IMG/VR virus record: IMGVR_UViG_3300034631_000018
Span: 1 to 37,224 of that record
DNA: 37,224 nucleotides
Origin: a virus
Strand: one strand, 5' to 3'
The notes under the pieces were generated by a model, which saw nothing but the letters and a program-made list of their open reading frames with translations, was not told the origin of the DNA and ran no database searches. The position numbers and the translations under genes were made by a program. Every line of letters begins with the position of its first letter. Within the stretch, counting starts at the first letter, position 1. Positions 1 to 7,049 of the stretch are shown here, piece after piece.

Positions 1-2
1 CC

Positions 3-59
3 GAGAACCGCGATGCCGGCACCTCCCAAATCGTGCGTCTCACCAACGCGGCGCAATAA
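3..59 (+). CDS. C-terminal end of an unidentified protein (partial)
   Basis: Only the last 18 codons lie in the window. The frame reads through QIVRLTNAAQ and stops at TAA. It is too short to name. It ends 8 bases before a strong hairpin terminator, and the integrase begins about 250 bases later, so it could be the host gene bordering the left end of the prophage. That placement is inference; the open frame and stop are what is seen. Confidence 0.45.
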   Translation, partial: ENRDAGTSQIVRLTNAAQ

Positions 60-66
60 ACAAGCT

Positions 67-92
67 AGGGCGGAGCCAACCGGCTTCGCCCT
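67..92 (+). terminator. Rho-independent-type terminator after the partial gene
   Basis: An 11-base stem (AGGGCGGAGCC with GGCTTCGCCCT, one G-T wobble) closes a 4-base AACC loop and is followed by TGTCTGTTCTTTC, a moderately T-rich tract. It sits 8 bases after the TAA of the partial gene and would insulate that gene from the integrase. Confidence 0.7.
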
Positions 93-311
93 TGTCTGTT
101 CTTTCGATGGGATTATTGGTGCCCCCCCCGCCAGCAACATATTGTAATTTCACGATATTTCGCGCCGTCTCACCTTATCCGCACCGCTTTGCACCTTCTC
201 ACCTTTCGTGTTTCGTTCTATATCAACCCATCTCGCTAAATATCGCCCAAGCGCACGACCAAAGGGGGATTGGCAGGGGGATTGAAAAACATGGATCGAA
301 AGGTGGATTGA

Positions 312-1472
312 GTGCGGGCAATGCACCGCTTGAGCGCCAAGGCCGTCGCCACTTTAGGCCCCGGCAAATATGCCGATGGGGCAGGGCTCTGGCTTTATAA
401 GCGCGACGATGGCGGCGCTCAATGGGTGCTCCGCTATACCGTCCACGGCCGGCGCCGCGAGATGGGGCTTGGCAGGCTCGACGATGTTTCCCTCAAGCAA
501 GCCCGCATCGATGCCGAACAATGGCGTGGCGTGGTGCGAACCGGCAAGGATCCGATCAAAGAGCGCGACAAGCAGCGGCTAGAGGCCTCGCGCAATATTC
601 ATCTCCTCAAGGACATCGCCCTCGACGCCTTCGAGAGCCGCAAAGCAGAGCTAAAGGGTGACGGGGTGGCTGGCCGCTGGTTTAGCCCCCTGGAGCTGCA
701 CGTGCTGCCCAAGCTGGGCAAAGTCCCGGTTTCAGAGATAGATCAGCGCGACATCCGCGACACCCTGGCGCCGATCTGGCACATCAAAGCCGACACTGCT
801 CGCAAGGCCATGAACCGGCTGGGGCTATGTCTCAAGCATGCCGCGGCGCTCGGTCTCGAAGTCGACTTGCAAGCGACCGACAAAGCCCGCGCCCTGCTAG
901 GCCAGCAGCGCCATGTGGTGGCGAACATCCCGGCGCTGCACTGGTCAAAGGTGCCTGCCTTCTATGCCAGCCTGAGCGACGGCACTGTCACGCACCTGGC
1001 GCTCCGACTGATGATCCTGACGGTGGCCCGCTCCATGCCTTTGCGGCACATCCATGAAGATCAGATCGACGGCGATATCTGGACGATCCCCGGCGAGGCC
1101 ATGAAGGGACGCAAGGGCAAAACCCTGGACTTCCGCATCCCCCTATCCACCGAAGCAATGGCAGTGATTGAGCAGGCTCGAAAGCATGCGCGTGGCGGTT
1201 TCCTATTCCCCGGTCAGCTTCGTGGCGTGATCTCGGACATGACGATGAGCAAGCACATGGAGCGCGCCGGGATGGCCGAGCGCCCCCATGGGTTTCGATC
1301 CAGCATGCGGGACTGGATAGCCGAGACCACAGAGACGCCGCACGAGGTGGCCGAGACCATTCTCAGCCATGCCGTGGGGGATAAGGTGGAGAGATCCTAT
1401 CGTCGCACTGACTACATCGAGCAGCGGCGCAAGGTTATGGAAGCATGGGCCGCTTGGGTGACGAGCGGCTGA
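312..1472 (+). CDS. int: Tyrosine recombinase / phage integrase
   Basis: Site-specific recombinase that would integrate and excise the prophage. The N-terminal ~90 residues match the arm-binding (DUF4102-like) domain of P4-type integrases (YADGAGLWLY, RREMGLGRLDDVSLKQAR). The C-terminal catalytic domain shows Arg240 (TVARSM), the HGFR box (His326, Arg329), His354 (LSHAVGDKVERSY) and the nucleophile Tyr363. The usual TGxRxxE context of the first arginine is altered to VARSMPLR. The start is taken as GTG at 312; ATG at 321 in the same frame is an alternative. The 386-residue length is normal for the family. It is the leftmost phage gene and lies tail to tail with the minus-strand RHH gene. Confidence 0.95.
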   Translation: MRAMHRLSAKAVATLGPGKYADGAGLWLYKRDDGGAQWVLRYTVHGRRREMGLGRLDDVSLKQARIDAEQWRGVVRTGKDPIKERDKQRLEASRNIHLLKDIALDAFESRKAELKGDGVAGRWFSPLELHVLPKLGKVPVSEIDQRDIRDTLAPIWHIKADTARKAMNRLGLCLKHAAALGLEVDLQATDKARALLGQQRHVVANIPALHWSKVPAFYASLSDGTVTHLALRLMILTVARSMPLRHIHEDQIDGDIWTIPGEAMKGRKGKTLDFRIPLSTEAMAVIEQARKHARGGFLFPGQLRGVISDMTMSKHMERAGMAERPHGFRSSMRDWIAETTETPHEVAETILSHAVGDKVERSYRRTDYIEQRRKVMEAWAAWVTSG

Positions 1473-1487
1473 CAGGCATTTGATCGA

Positions 1488-2150
1488 TCATTTCTTCTTC
1501 CGAGGCGGCTTGTCGCGCAGCCGTTCCCATCCTTCGTTGTTCGGTTCGGGAGGCTTTGGCAGAGGCTCATCATCGGGCTTCAGTGTGCCGGCCAACTCTA
1601 TCGGCCTGCTTTCCGCTGAAGCCGAAGCTCCCCCGCCTCCCTTCAACTTGAGAACCTTCTTTTGCCGAACCTGATCGAGCAGCTCACCTAGACGAGTTAT
1701 TCCCTCCACCGTCAATAGATCTAGCGTTGCGACCTCATCCTTGACTGCTTGGCTACCCGCCAACGCAGTTTCCACGTCAGCAGTCCGAGCTCGTAGCGCA
1801 TCGACCTGCATCGAAAGGGCGATGTGCTCAGCCAAGCTAGCGCTTATCTGCTGCAAGAGAGGGTTTATGCCTTGCGAAGCGACACTCGCCACAAGGCCAG
1901 CCGCAGCGTTTTCCTGCCGTGCAGCAGCCCTCACCGACTGTGACAGAACGAGCACCCGTTCGGCCTCCGCTGCCACGCTGTCGACAAGACCGGGCATTGC
2001 CTCGTCTAACGCCAAGCCCATCTGAGACAGCCGTCGTATAGCCTCCGCGCGTGAGCGGATGCGATTTTGAAACATCCAGTCATCGAGGGTTTCCGCCTCC
2101 GCTGGAGACATCATCATCTGAAATTTCAGTGTCTTTTTTTCGCCCGCCAT
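1488..2150 (-). CDS. Ribbon-helix-helix protein with long helical tail; candidate prophage repressor
   Basis: A 220-residue protein. Residues 6-50 fit an RHH fold: a short beta strand (LKFQMMM), then a helix with DDWMFQNRI, a turn, and SRAEAIRRL. The same block occurs in the divergently transcribed gene at 2294 (about 21 of 46 residues identical). Residues ~55-165 are alanine/glutamate-rich and probably helical, which would suit oligomerisation. The C-terminus is proline-rich and ends in basic PPRKKK. A Shine-Dalgarno GGAGG lies just before the ATG. The gene is transcribed away from the early operon and next to the integrase, where temperate phages usually keep the repressor. RHH proteins of the Arc/MetJ class are known DNA binders; the repressor role is inferred. 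Confidence 0.75.
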   Translation of the reverse strand: MAGEKKTLKFQMMMSPAEAETLDDWMFQNRIRSRAEAIRRLSQMGLALDEAMPGLVDSVAAEAERVLVLSQSVRAAARQENAAAGLVASVASQGINPLLQQISASLAEHIALSMQVDALRARTADVETALAGSQAVKDEVATLDLLTVEGITRLGELLDQVRQKKVLKLKGGGGASASAESRPIELAGTLKPDDEPLPKPPEPNNEGWERLRDKPPRKKK

Positions 2151-2186
2151 ACGGTCCTCCAGCGGGGCTGAGGTTATCGTTTTCCC

Positions 2187-2286
2187 CCGTTACAACGTCA
2201 ATAGACGGAAGTTCCGTCACTTTGGGGTTGATTTTGAAAAGTCCTTGCGAGCATGGTTAAGCCGTTACTAACGGAACTAACGGAGG
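2187..2286. promoter_or_regulatory. Operator cluster between the divergent RHH genes
   Basis: This stretch holds several inverted and direct repeats. GACGGAA-G-TTCCGTC at 2204-2218 is a perfect 7-base inverted repeat. CCGTTA-C-TAACGG at 2262-2274 is a perfect 6-base inverted repeat. ACTAACGGA is duplicated in tandem at 2267-2284. A further half-site CCGTTA lies at 2187-2192. The last TAACGG copy runs into the ribosome binding site CGGAGG (2281-2286) of the plus-strand gene, so a bound protein would cover both start region and translation signal. TTGAAA at 2234 and TTAAGC at 2257, 17 bases apart, could be a weak early promoter. Short repeated half-sites are typical of RHH operators. Confidence 0.6.
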
Positions 2287-2293
2287 TTTTCTG

Positions 2294-2500
2294 GTGAGAG
2301 AAGCAAGAACCGCTAAGGTTCAAATCATGGTCGAGCCAAGCCTAGTGGCTCGTATCGACGACTGGCGGTTTCAGAACCGCATAGGTTCACGGTCTCAGGC
2401 AATGCGCAGCCTGATCCAGAACGCCATCAAAGCAGATGAAGAAAACGGTCCGGCAGCGACTGCAATCGCACCGGACCTGAACACGACCCATCCCCGGTAA
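2294..2500 (+). CDS. Small ribbon-helix-helix protein, Cro-like position
   Basis: A 68-residue protein, nearly all RHH domain: strand AKVQIMV at ~7-13, helix with DDWRFQNRI, then SRSQAMRSLIQNAI. It shares this block with the minus-strand protein encoded at 1488-2150 but lacks its helical tail. The GTG start is set by CGGAGG 7 bases upstream. It is the first gene of the early operon and its leader contains the repeated TAACGG sites. A role as autoregulator or antagonist of the longer paralogue is inferred; an antitoxin-type role is possible but no toxin is evident beside it. Confidence 0.75.
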   Translation: MREARTAKVQIMVEPSLVARIDDWRFQNRIGSRSQAMRSLIQNAIKADEENGPAATAIAPDLNTTHPR

Positions 2501-2512
2501 GGAATTAGATCA

Positions 2513-2899
2513 ATGAACGTGCAGACTAATACCACGCGCGCGCCTCAGGCCGCAATCGAAACTCCGACCGAACGGCTGATGGACCTATGCGCTCAGATCG
2601 CTGAGATCCTCGACGGGCAGTTTGGCGACCAGTTCGACGCAGTGATCAAATCGAACGGCAAAGTCTGGCTGAAGGACGCTGAGCGGATTTCGCCCATGCC
2701 GTCGCCCGAGGATGCTTTCGACATCGCCGCCGCAGCGCTGAATGTCGCTGCTCAAAACCTCGATCCCACCATCACCGGGCTCTGGCTCGGTCGCGATATG
2801 GGACCGGGCATCGAGGATCGAGGCCGGATCAGTTGCATCACCTTTGACCGTGGCAGCACTGCCCATCGTGCTGCTATGGCCGCGAGGGCTGGCAAATGA
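2513..2899 (+). CDS. Early-operon hypothetical protein, 128 aa
   Basis: Not recognised. It starts at ATG 12 bases after the RHH gene. The sequence is acidic to neutral with no membrane segment; residues ~50-90 look helical (SPEDAFDIAAAALNVAA). The stop codon TGA overlaps the ATG of the next gene (ATGA), which implies translational coupling within the early operon. Confidence 0.75.
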   Translation: MNVQTNTTRAPQAAIETPTERLMDLCAQIAEILDGQFGDQFDAVIKSNGKVWLKDAERISPMPSPEDAFDIAAAALNVAAQNLDPTITGLWLGRDMGPGIEDRGRISCITFDRGSTAHRAAMAARAGK

Positions 2900-3111
2900 G
2901 CCTCTCAACCTCTCAACTCATTGGCCTGATCGACCGCATCGACGAGACACGAGACCTCAACCATGTGGCCCTCATGGCTGCTGGAGACTTGGGCGACCGG
3001 CAAGACTCTGGTGGGCTAGTCCGCTTGCTTGGCATCGTCGCCAGTCAGCTCCAGTCCGTGCGTGACGATCTGGAGAAGCATCAGATGCAGGAGGCCGCTG
3101 ATGCATCCTGA
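2896..3111 (+). CDS. Early-operon hypothetical protein, 71 aa
   Basis: Not recognised. It overlaps its upstream neighbour by 4 bases and the AlpA-like gene downstream by 11 bases. The protein is predicted helical (LVRLLGIVASQLQSVRDDLE) with an acidic C-terminus. Gene position suggests an early phage function, but nothing in the sequence points to a specific activity. Confidence 0.65.
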   Translation: MSLSTSQLIGLIDRIDETRDLNHVALMAAGDLGDRQDSGGLVRLLGIVASQLQSVRDDLEKHQMQEAADAS

Positions 3112-3289
3112 CATCCTTCTCAAGACCATCGAGGTCCGCGAAATCCTGCGGGTCAGCCATGCCACTCTCTACCGGCGCATTGCTGATGGCACGATCCCCA
3201 AACCGATCAAGCTCGGAAGTGCCTCTCGTTGGCAGCGCTCCGACATCCTCGCCGCTATTGAGGCCGCGAAGAATGGGGGCGCCAAATGA
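3101..3289 (+). CDS. AlpA-family helix-turn-helix regulator / excisionase
   Basis: A 62-residue protein with the AlpA/MerR-like winged helix-turn-helix pattern: EVREILRVSHATLYRRI, then the GTIPKPIKLGSASRW segment, then a DILAAIEAA helix. Members of this family (prophage CP4-57 AlpA) activate excision or act as excisionases. The start is ATG 3101, preceded by GCAGGAGG; a longer open frame upstream has no such signal and overlaps the neighbouring gene. It is probably the partner of the integrase at 312. Confidence 0.85.
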   Translation: MHPDILLKTIEVREILRVSHATLYRRIADGTIPKPIKLGSASRWQRSDILAAIEAAKNGGAK

Positions 3290-3744
3290 GTACTGAGATC
3301 GACGATCTCGAACGCCATGTCCGCTCTATTTGGCCCGATCTCGGAAAGCCCCGGCCTGCCCTCGCCGAAGAAGATCGGGCTATCGCAGCAAAGCTCTTGG
3401 GCAAGGAAAATTTCCAGCGCCTATCCCGCGCCAAGAGTGGAGACCGGGTCAAGTACCGCACACCGGTCGTAACCGCAGAATATCACTGCTTTCCGTCAGC
3501 TACGATGGCTGGCGTTGAGCATTGGGTGATCACCCTCATCGAGGATGGCAAGCGTCGACCACTCAACATCTGGTTCTCGTACGAGGACTGTTTGCTGGGA
3601 ATTCGTTGGCTGGAGAGCAAGGGCGTCCCTGCCAAGCGAATTGAGACCGAGTACATGCGGCACCGGTCAGTGCCGCCGGCCAAAGCTCAACAAGACCGCA
3701 GCAAGCGCTTTGATGCCGACTGGCTGCGGAGGGCTACATCATGA
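3286..3744 (+). CDS. Early-operon hypothetical protein, 152 aa
   Basis: Not recognised. It overlaps the AlpA-like gene by 4 bases (ATGA). The N-terminus is acidic (IDDLERHVRSIWPDLG) and the middle is beta-rich and aromatic (EHWVITLIEDGKRRPLNIW). The C-terminus is basic. There are no membrane segments, cysteine clusters or known catalytic motifs. Confidence 0.7.
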   Translation: MSTEIDDLERHVRSIWPDLGKPRPALAEEDRAIAAKLLGKENFQRLSRAKSGDRVKYRTPVVTAEYHCFPSATMAGVEHWVITLIEDGKRRPLNIWFSYEDCLLGIRWLESKGVPAKRIETEYMRHRSVPPAKAQQDRSKRFDADWLRRATS

Positions 3745-3890
3745 TGTTCCTCCGAGCCTGCTGGAATGAACTGCGCATGCATCGCGCAATCTGGCATCGC
3801 CGCCAGCACGAGAAACTCTGTCGCAAGGTCGGTCTATACCTCGAGGACATTGAGGAAGGTTACAAGCTGCACGGGGGAGGTGGCCTATGA
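3741..3890 (+). CDS. Small basic early-operon protein, 49 aa
   Basis: A short open frame with overlapping junctions on both sides (ATGA type upstream, 4 bases downstream). It is rich in Arg, His and Trp in the first half (ELRMHRAIWHRRQHEK) and ends in a glycine run. The close packing into the operon is the main support for it being real. Function unknown. Confidence 0.55.
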   Translation: MMFLRACWNELRMHRAIWHRRQHEKLCRKVGLYLEDIEEGYKLHGGGGL

Positions 3891-4063
3891 GCCGACCCAT
3901 TCCCATTGAAGTGCTCGCTGCGGCCGAATGGCTGGCCAACAACTGGAGTGCCGCCTTCCGCAGTCCATCGATGGTCGGACTGCTGCGCAAGCAGTTCGGG
4001 CTCAGCCTAGACCACTCCATCAAAGCTATCGCGCAGGCCAAGCGCCTCCGAGCGGGGAGGTGA
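3887..4063 (+). CDS. Small early-operon protein, 58 aa
   Basis: A short open frame starting inside the stop of the 49-residue gene (ATGA). The sequence has a helix-rich character (IEVLAAAEWLANNW, SMVGLLRKQFGLSLD, IKAIAQAKRL), compatible with a small DNA-binding or adaptor protein. No family is recognised. The stop is followed 3 bases later by the GTG of the next gene. Confidence 0.6.
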   Translation: MSRPIPIEVLAAAEWLANNWSAAFRSPSMVGLLRKQFGLSLDHSIKAIAQAKRLRAGR

Positions 4064-4066
4064 TGA

Positions 4067-4777
4067 GTGCCACATCAAAAAAACCCGATGCGACGTACGT
4101 GGCTCAAAGACACGGACGGAGGGTGGATCGCTCATCGGCTAGAGCTGAAGGTGTCGCCATCTTGGCGGCACCGGCCTGTGCCGTTGATCCGGATATTGGA
4201 GCGGATCGAGGTCGAGCATCTTCGGCACGCTGGCAAGCAGAACGGGCAACTCACCGTGGCCTATGAACAGCTAGTGGCATGCGGTGTTTCCAGACGCGTA
4301 ATCGCTCCAGCTCTCGAGTGTGGTGTTCGGCTAGGACTTATCGAGGTCAGACAGACCCATGAGATGGTCAGCAACATCAAAAGCCCGAACCTATATCGGC
4401 TCACCTATGTGCCGGAGACGGACCGCAGGGCGCCGACAGATGAGTGGGCCAGAGTGACGGAGGAAGCAGCCAAGGCGGCGGCTGAGCACTTCCGGATCGC
4501 CCAGAAACAATCAGGAGGCCAGTTCCCTTTTCAGCAACCCTCTAGTTCCCTTTCCTGCACTGAAAAGGTCCCCTCTAGTTCCCTTTCCTGCAAGCCCCTA
4601 GTGCCCGTAAGGGAACATACTCTTACATCTGGGGGGGATACCGCTGATGCAGCGCAGGCCGCTGCGGAGGGAAAGCCCAACCCAAAAGGGCGCGCCCGCC
4701 GTAGTAGCGGACAAGCGAGCGGCTCCATCTCAGTAACCTCGACGCTCACTGCTCTCCTCGCGAAGGAGGCTCAGTAA
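4067..4777 (+). CDS. Helix-turn-helix protein, possible replication-related
   Basis: A 236-residue protein. Residues ~40-110 contain a winged-helix-like stretch (LTVAYEQLVACGVSRRVIAPAL, a helix pair, then NLYRLTY as a possible wing) seen in phage early regulators and replication-associated proteins. Residues ~145-185 hold a repeated SSSLSC element, and the C-terminus is low-complexity and basic. Start GTG 4067 is chosen because GGGGAGG lies 6 bases upstream; ATG 4063 opens a different, implausible frame. It is the largest early gene and sits where a replication initiator would be, but that role is inferred. Confidence 0.65.
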   Translation: MPHQKNPMRRTWLKDTDGGWIAHRLELKVSPSWRHRPVPLIRILERIEVEHLRHAGKQNGQLTVAYEQLVACGVSRRVIAPALECGVRLGLIEVRQTHEMVSNIKSPNLYRLTYVPETDRRAPTDEWARVTEEAAKAAAEHFRIAQKQSGGQFPFQQPSSSLSCTEKVPSSSLSCKPLVPVREHTLTSGGDTADAAQAAAEGKPNPKGRARRSSGQASGSISVTSTLTALLAKEAQ

Positions 4778-5034
4778 TGGCTCAGCTCGTTTGCTTCCCC
4801 CAAGAGAGGAACATCGGCAAGGCGAGGCGGGTAGCGTCTGTCTATCTTGGCAAGCGTACCGAAAAGGCTCGCTCAAGCTATTGGGGCGACACCTGCAACC
4901 GGCTGCAATGGACGATGCAGCGGTGCGGCTTCATCGACCACGAGATCGAGCGCCAGATCCAGGCCTTCAAGTGGGCAGTGGAGGAGGAACTCGATCGTCT
5001 ATCTCAACGCGGCAATGGACCAGGAGCAGCATGA
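4777..5034 (+). CDS. DUF6074-like small protein
   Basis: An 85-residue protein resembling the DUF6074 pattern of rhizobial phages: FP followed by a basic stretch (RNIGKARRVASVYL), then YWGDTCNRLQWTMQRCGF, then an amphipathic C-terminal helix with FKWAVEEELDRL. The ATG shares its A with the upstream TAA, and AAGGAGG precedes it. Function of the family is unknown. The family assignment is from memory of the pattern and should be treated as tentative. Confidence 0.7.
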   Translation: MAQLVCFPQERNIGKARRVASVYLGKRTEKARSSYWGDTCNRLQWTMQRCGFIDHEIERQIQAFKWAVEEELDRLSQRGNGPGAA

Positions 5035-5384
5035 TGCCTTCACCCAATTGCAAACGATGTGGTGGCGCTCTGGTCGACAGCGTGGCGCCGCGCTCAGGAA
5101 AGAAGCTGCGGTACTGCCCGGCCTGCCATGCCAAGGCAAGGCGTCTTGCCCGTGCGGCCCGCCCCGAAGTGGCGAAGGCTCATAAGCGGGTAGCCTACGC
5201 GCGCAGTAAGGGCTTGCTCGTTCCTGAGCCATGCCAGATCTGCGGCGATCCCAAGACCGAGGCCCACCACCCGAACTATGCAAATGCACTGCAAGTGCAG
5301 TGGCTTTGCAGACTTCATCATCGCCGGCTGCATGCGGCACTCCGCAGGGCGGGCGTTACTCTTCATCGAAAGGCGGCGAAATGA
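5031..5384 (+). CDS. Zinc-binding protein with HNH-like C-terminal motif
   Basis: A 117-residue protein with three metal-binding clusters: CKRCGG near the N-terminus, CPACHAK around residue 28, and a C-terminal CQICG ... AHHPNYANALQVQWLC with HHRRLH. The last block matches small phage zinc proteins related to HNH folds. It may bind or nick nucleic acid, but the compact form often lacks a proven nuclease role. It overlaps both neighbours by 4 bases. Confidence 0.8.
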   Translation: MMPSPNCKRCGGALVDSVAPRSGKKLRYCPACHAKARRLARAARPEVAKAHKRVAYARSKGLLVPEPCQICGDPKTEAHHPNYANALQVQWLCRLHHRRLHAALRRAGVTLHRKAAK

Positions 5385-5980
5385 ATCGGAACATCGGAAC
5401 TGCAGAGTTCGACAACCCTCACACGACCTATGCCCAGACCCTCTACGACGAGGAACGTGGGATCGAGCGCCCCGGCAAGATTGTGGTGCCGGTCAACCTC
5501 CGGACAATGCTCGGCGGCTTCGCCAGCTTCCGTGGCACTGATCTGCAGAACGAGACAGTGAAGCGCTTCCGCAGCATCTTTGAGGGAGCGCAGATCGGTG
5601 GCGCCAGGGCATGCGACCCTAGCATTGAGCCGGTGGATGGGGGAGGGGTGCGACAGGAGTCTGCTTCCATCATCGGGGCTGACGCCCGACGGAAGTACGC
5701 CGCGGCAAAGCATGCGCTGGGTTCTACAGACCTGAAGCGGCTGGAGTTCGTGGTGATCGGCGAGAGCGGCCCCACGGCATATGCCCGATGGCGCACAGGT
5801 AACCGTCGGCCCAACTCGAGGGTGGTGTCAAAAGCCATGGTCGAGATGCGGGTTATCGTGCTCAAGCTGGCTAAGCATTGGGAACTGGCTGGATCAGTGA
5901 AGGGCAGGAGGGCACCTGCCGCCTGGACCGATGGCAGCGAGCTCAAGACCCCTTCGCAGCTACTTGACGGGGCGGCGTAG
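5381..5980 (+). CDS. Last early gene; DUF6456-like protein, possible late regulator
   Basis: A 199-residue protein. The N-terminal half is unrecognised. Residues ~100-170 (DARRKYAAAKHALGS, then RRPNSRVVSKAMVEM, then LKLAKHWEL) resemble in spacing the DUF6456 domain of alphaproteobacterial helix-turn-helix proteins (DARRRFE...LG...ARSGKVVLRLAL...LA.HYGL). That similarity is by eye. It is the last gene before an intrinsic terminator, the usual position for a late-gene activator or antiterminator; that role is inference. ATG 5381 overlaps the upstream stop. Confidence 0.6.
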   Translation: MNRNIGTAEFDNPHTTYAQTLYDEERGIERPGKIVVPVNLRTMLGGFASFRGTDLQNETVKRFRSIFEGAQIGGARACDPSIEPVDGGGVRQESASIIGADARRKYAAAKHALGSTDLKRLEFVVIGESGPTAYARWRTGNRRPNSRVVSKAMVEMRVIVLKLAKHWELAGSVKGRRAPAAWTDGSELKTPSQLLDGAA

Positions 5981-6020
5981 ATAAACTAGAGATAGGTTAA
6001 TCCGGCGCAGTGCGCCGCTG

Positions 6021-6050
6021 AGCCATCGCTTTCACCAGCGGTGGCTTTTT
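6021..6050 (+). terminator. Intrinsic terminator of the early operon
   Basis: A 10-base stem (AGCCATCGCT with AGCGGTGGCT, one wobble) around TTCACC, then TTTTTGTT. A second hairpin, CGGCGC-AGT-GCGCCG at 6003-6017, lies just before it. The pair closes the early operon 40 bases after its last stop codon. Confidence 0.85.
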
Positions 6051-6160
6051 GTTGGTCGGCACAGTCTCGACCACTAGTCGCTCTCTGCGACCACTGGTCT
6101 AAGCTCTTGAAAACCACGGGCGTGGCCAAGCAAATGTTCTAGCCTTGCTTTGGCAAGTGC

Positions 6161-6200
6161 TTCAATGACGTAACGTTACCGTCACGCTTGGTCACGCGGG
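6161..6200. promoter_or_regulatory. Palindrome and direct repeats in the convergent gap
   Basis: GTAACGTTAC at 6170-6179 is a perfect palindrome made of the same TAACG/CGTTA units as the operators near 2262. It is followed by CGTCACGC and a 10-base-spaced second GTCACGC (6181-6197). It lies between two converging genes, so it is not an obvious promoter; it may be a distant operator or chance. Confidence 0.3.
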
Positions 6201-6256
6201 ACAGGAAGGGACACTCTCTGCACCGCGTGATCAATGCGGGGTTTGCGTTTCGTGAT

Positions 6257-6817
6257 TCAGAAATGCTCCGCTTCGGAGTCGAGGCTGTCGATCCAAGCCG
6301 TTTCCGTTCCAGGGCGGAGGGCGTCTAGCGAAAGCACCTTGTGCTGATCGTACTGGCGGTAATGTGCGGTCAAGTGAGCCTTCACGGACTTGCCGACATC
6401 ATCGATCCGAATGCGACCTTCCATGAAGGTCAGGTATATCTCGGCTTTGACCTCCTCTCGGACCTGTCTTGGGAGTGCAGGAGGCAATGCGCACTTGATG
6501 GCCTTTTCTATTTTACGCAGGTTTGCCGGACTGATGCCGGAGTTCCGCCTATAGGCTCTGCGGAGAACTGTGCGGTGGTACTCGGGGTTTGCGGCTAACC
6601 TCTTCTGTTGACTATCGCGTTGGTACCGCCTGTTCATCTCGATTAGTTTCTGGGGATCTTCCGCCCTGAGCCTGTCCACATACCTCTTTTTTGCCGCTCG
6701 CATTTGGGCTGCATGGCCCTCCGTGTCTTCCTCACGCTTTCTGGCTACGTATTTCCGGTGGTGGGCTCGCTTTGCTTCCACCTGTCGAGGGGTCATTTCC
6801 GATATGCGCTTAGACAT
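6257..6817 (-). CDS. Basic protein with sigma-factor-like C-terminal region
   Basis: A 186-residue protein. The first ~100 residues are strongly basic and repetitive (KRAHHRKYVARKRE, AAKKRYVDRLRAE), suggesting nucleic acid binding. Residues ~110-186 show a pattern like the sigma-like proteins of rhizobial phages: LPRQVREEVKAEIYLTFMEG, then HYRQYDQH, then the SLDALRP and WIDSL motifs. No separate region 4 is seen. It might redirect RNA polymerase to late promoters, but this rests on pattern resemblance only. It converges on the early operon and stands alone on the minus strand. Confidence 0.6.
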   Translation of the reverse strand: MSKRISEMTPRQVEAKRAHHRKYVARKREEDTEGHAAQMRAAKKRYVDRLRAEDPQKLIEMNRRYQRDSQQKRLAANPEYHRTVLRRAYRRNSGISPANLRKIEKAIKCALPPALPRQVREEVKAEIYLTFMEGRIRIDDVGKSVKAHLTAHYRQYDQHKVLSLDALRPGTETAWIDSLDSEAEHF

Positions 6818-6998
6818 ACGATCAACTCCGTTGTTGGGGTTCGATCATCGAAGCGTATGAGCGATAGGCAGTGGTGTTGATGGCTCGGAGCTCCGATGCA
6901 ACACGCGCGACCGCAGGAAGTTGGCAAAAGATGCCGTTAATCACTCGAACAAGAGCGGCGCAGATTGCTTAGATCAGAGTCTCCCTCCTGAAGAAACT

Positions 6999-7030
6999 AA
7001 GGCGCTCCAGTTTGAAGCGCCTTTTCTTTG
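6999..7030 (+). terminator. Bidirectional hairpin terminator, stronger on the plus strand
   Basis: A perfect 8-base stem (AAGGCGCT with AGCGCCTT), a 9-base loop, then TTTTCTTT on the plus strand. It lies 20 bases after the stop of the minus-strand gene at 7050 and could serve that gene too. No plus-strand gene precedes it, so its plus-strand orientation is unexplained. Confidence 0.65.
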
Positions 7031-7049
7031 GATCGCGGACTTGGTGAGG

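Noticed and set aside
4063-4266. Alternative ATG frame at the start of the 236-residue early gene
   Set aside because: It lies only 2 bases after the ribosome site and reads arginine/alanine-rich antisense-like sequence; the GTG 4067 frame is longer and protein-like.
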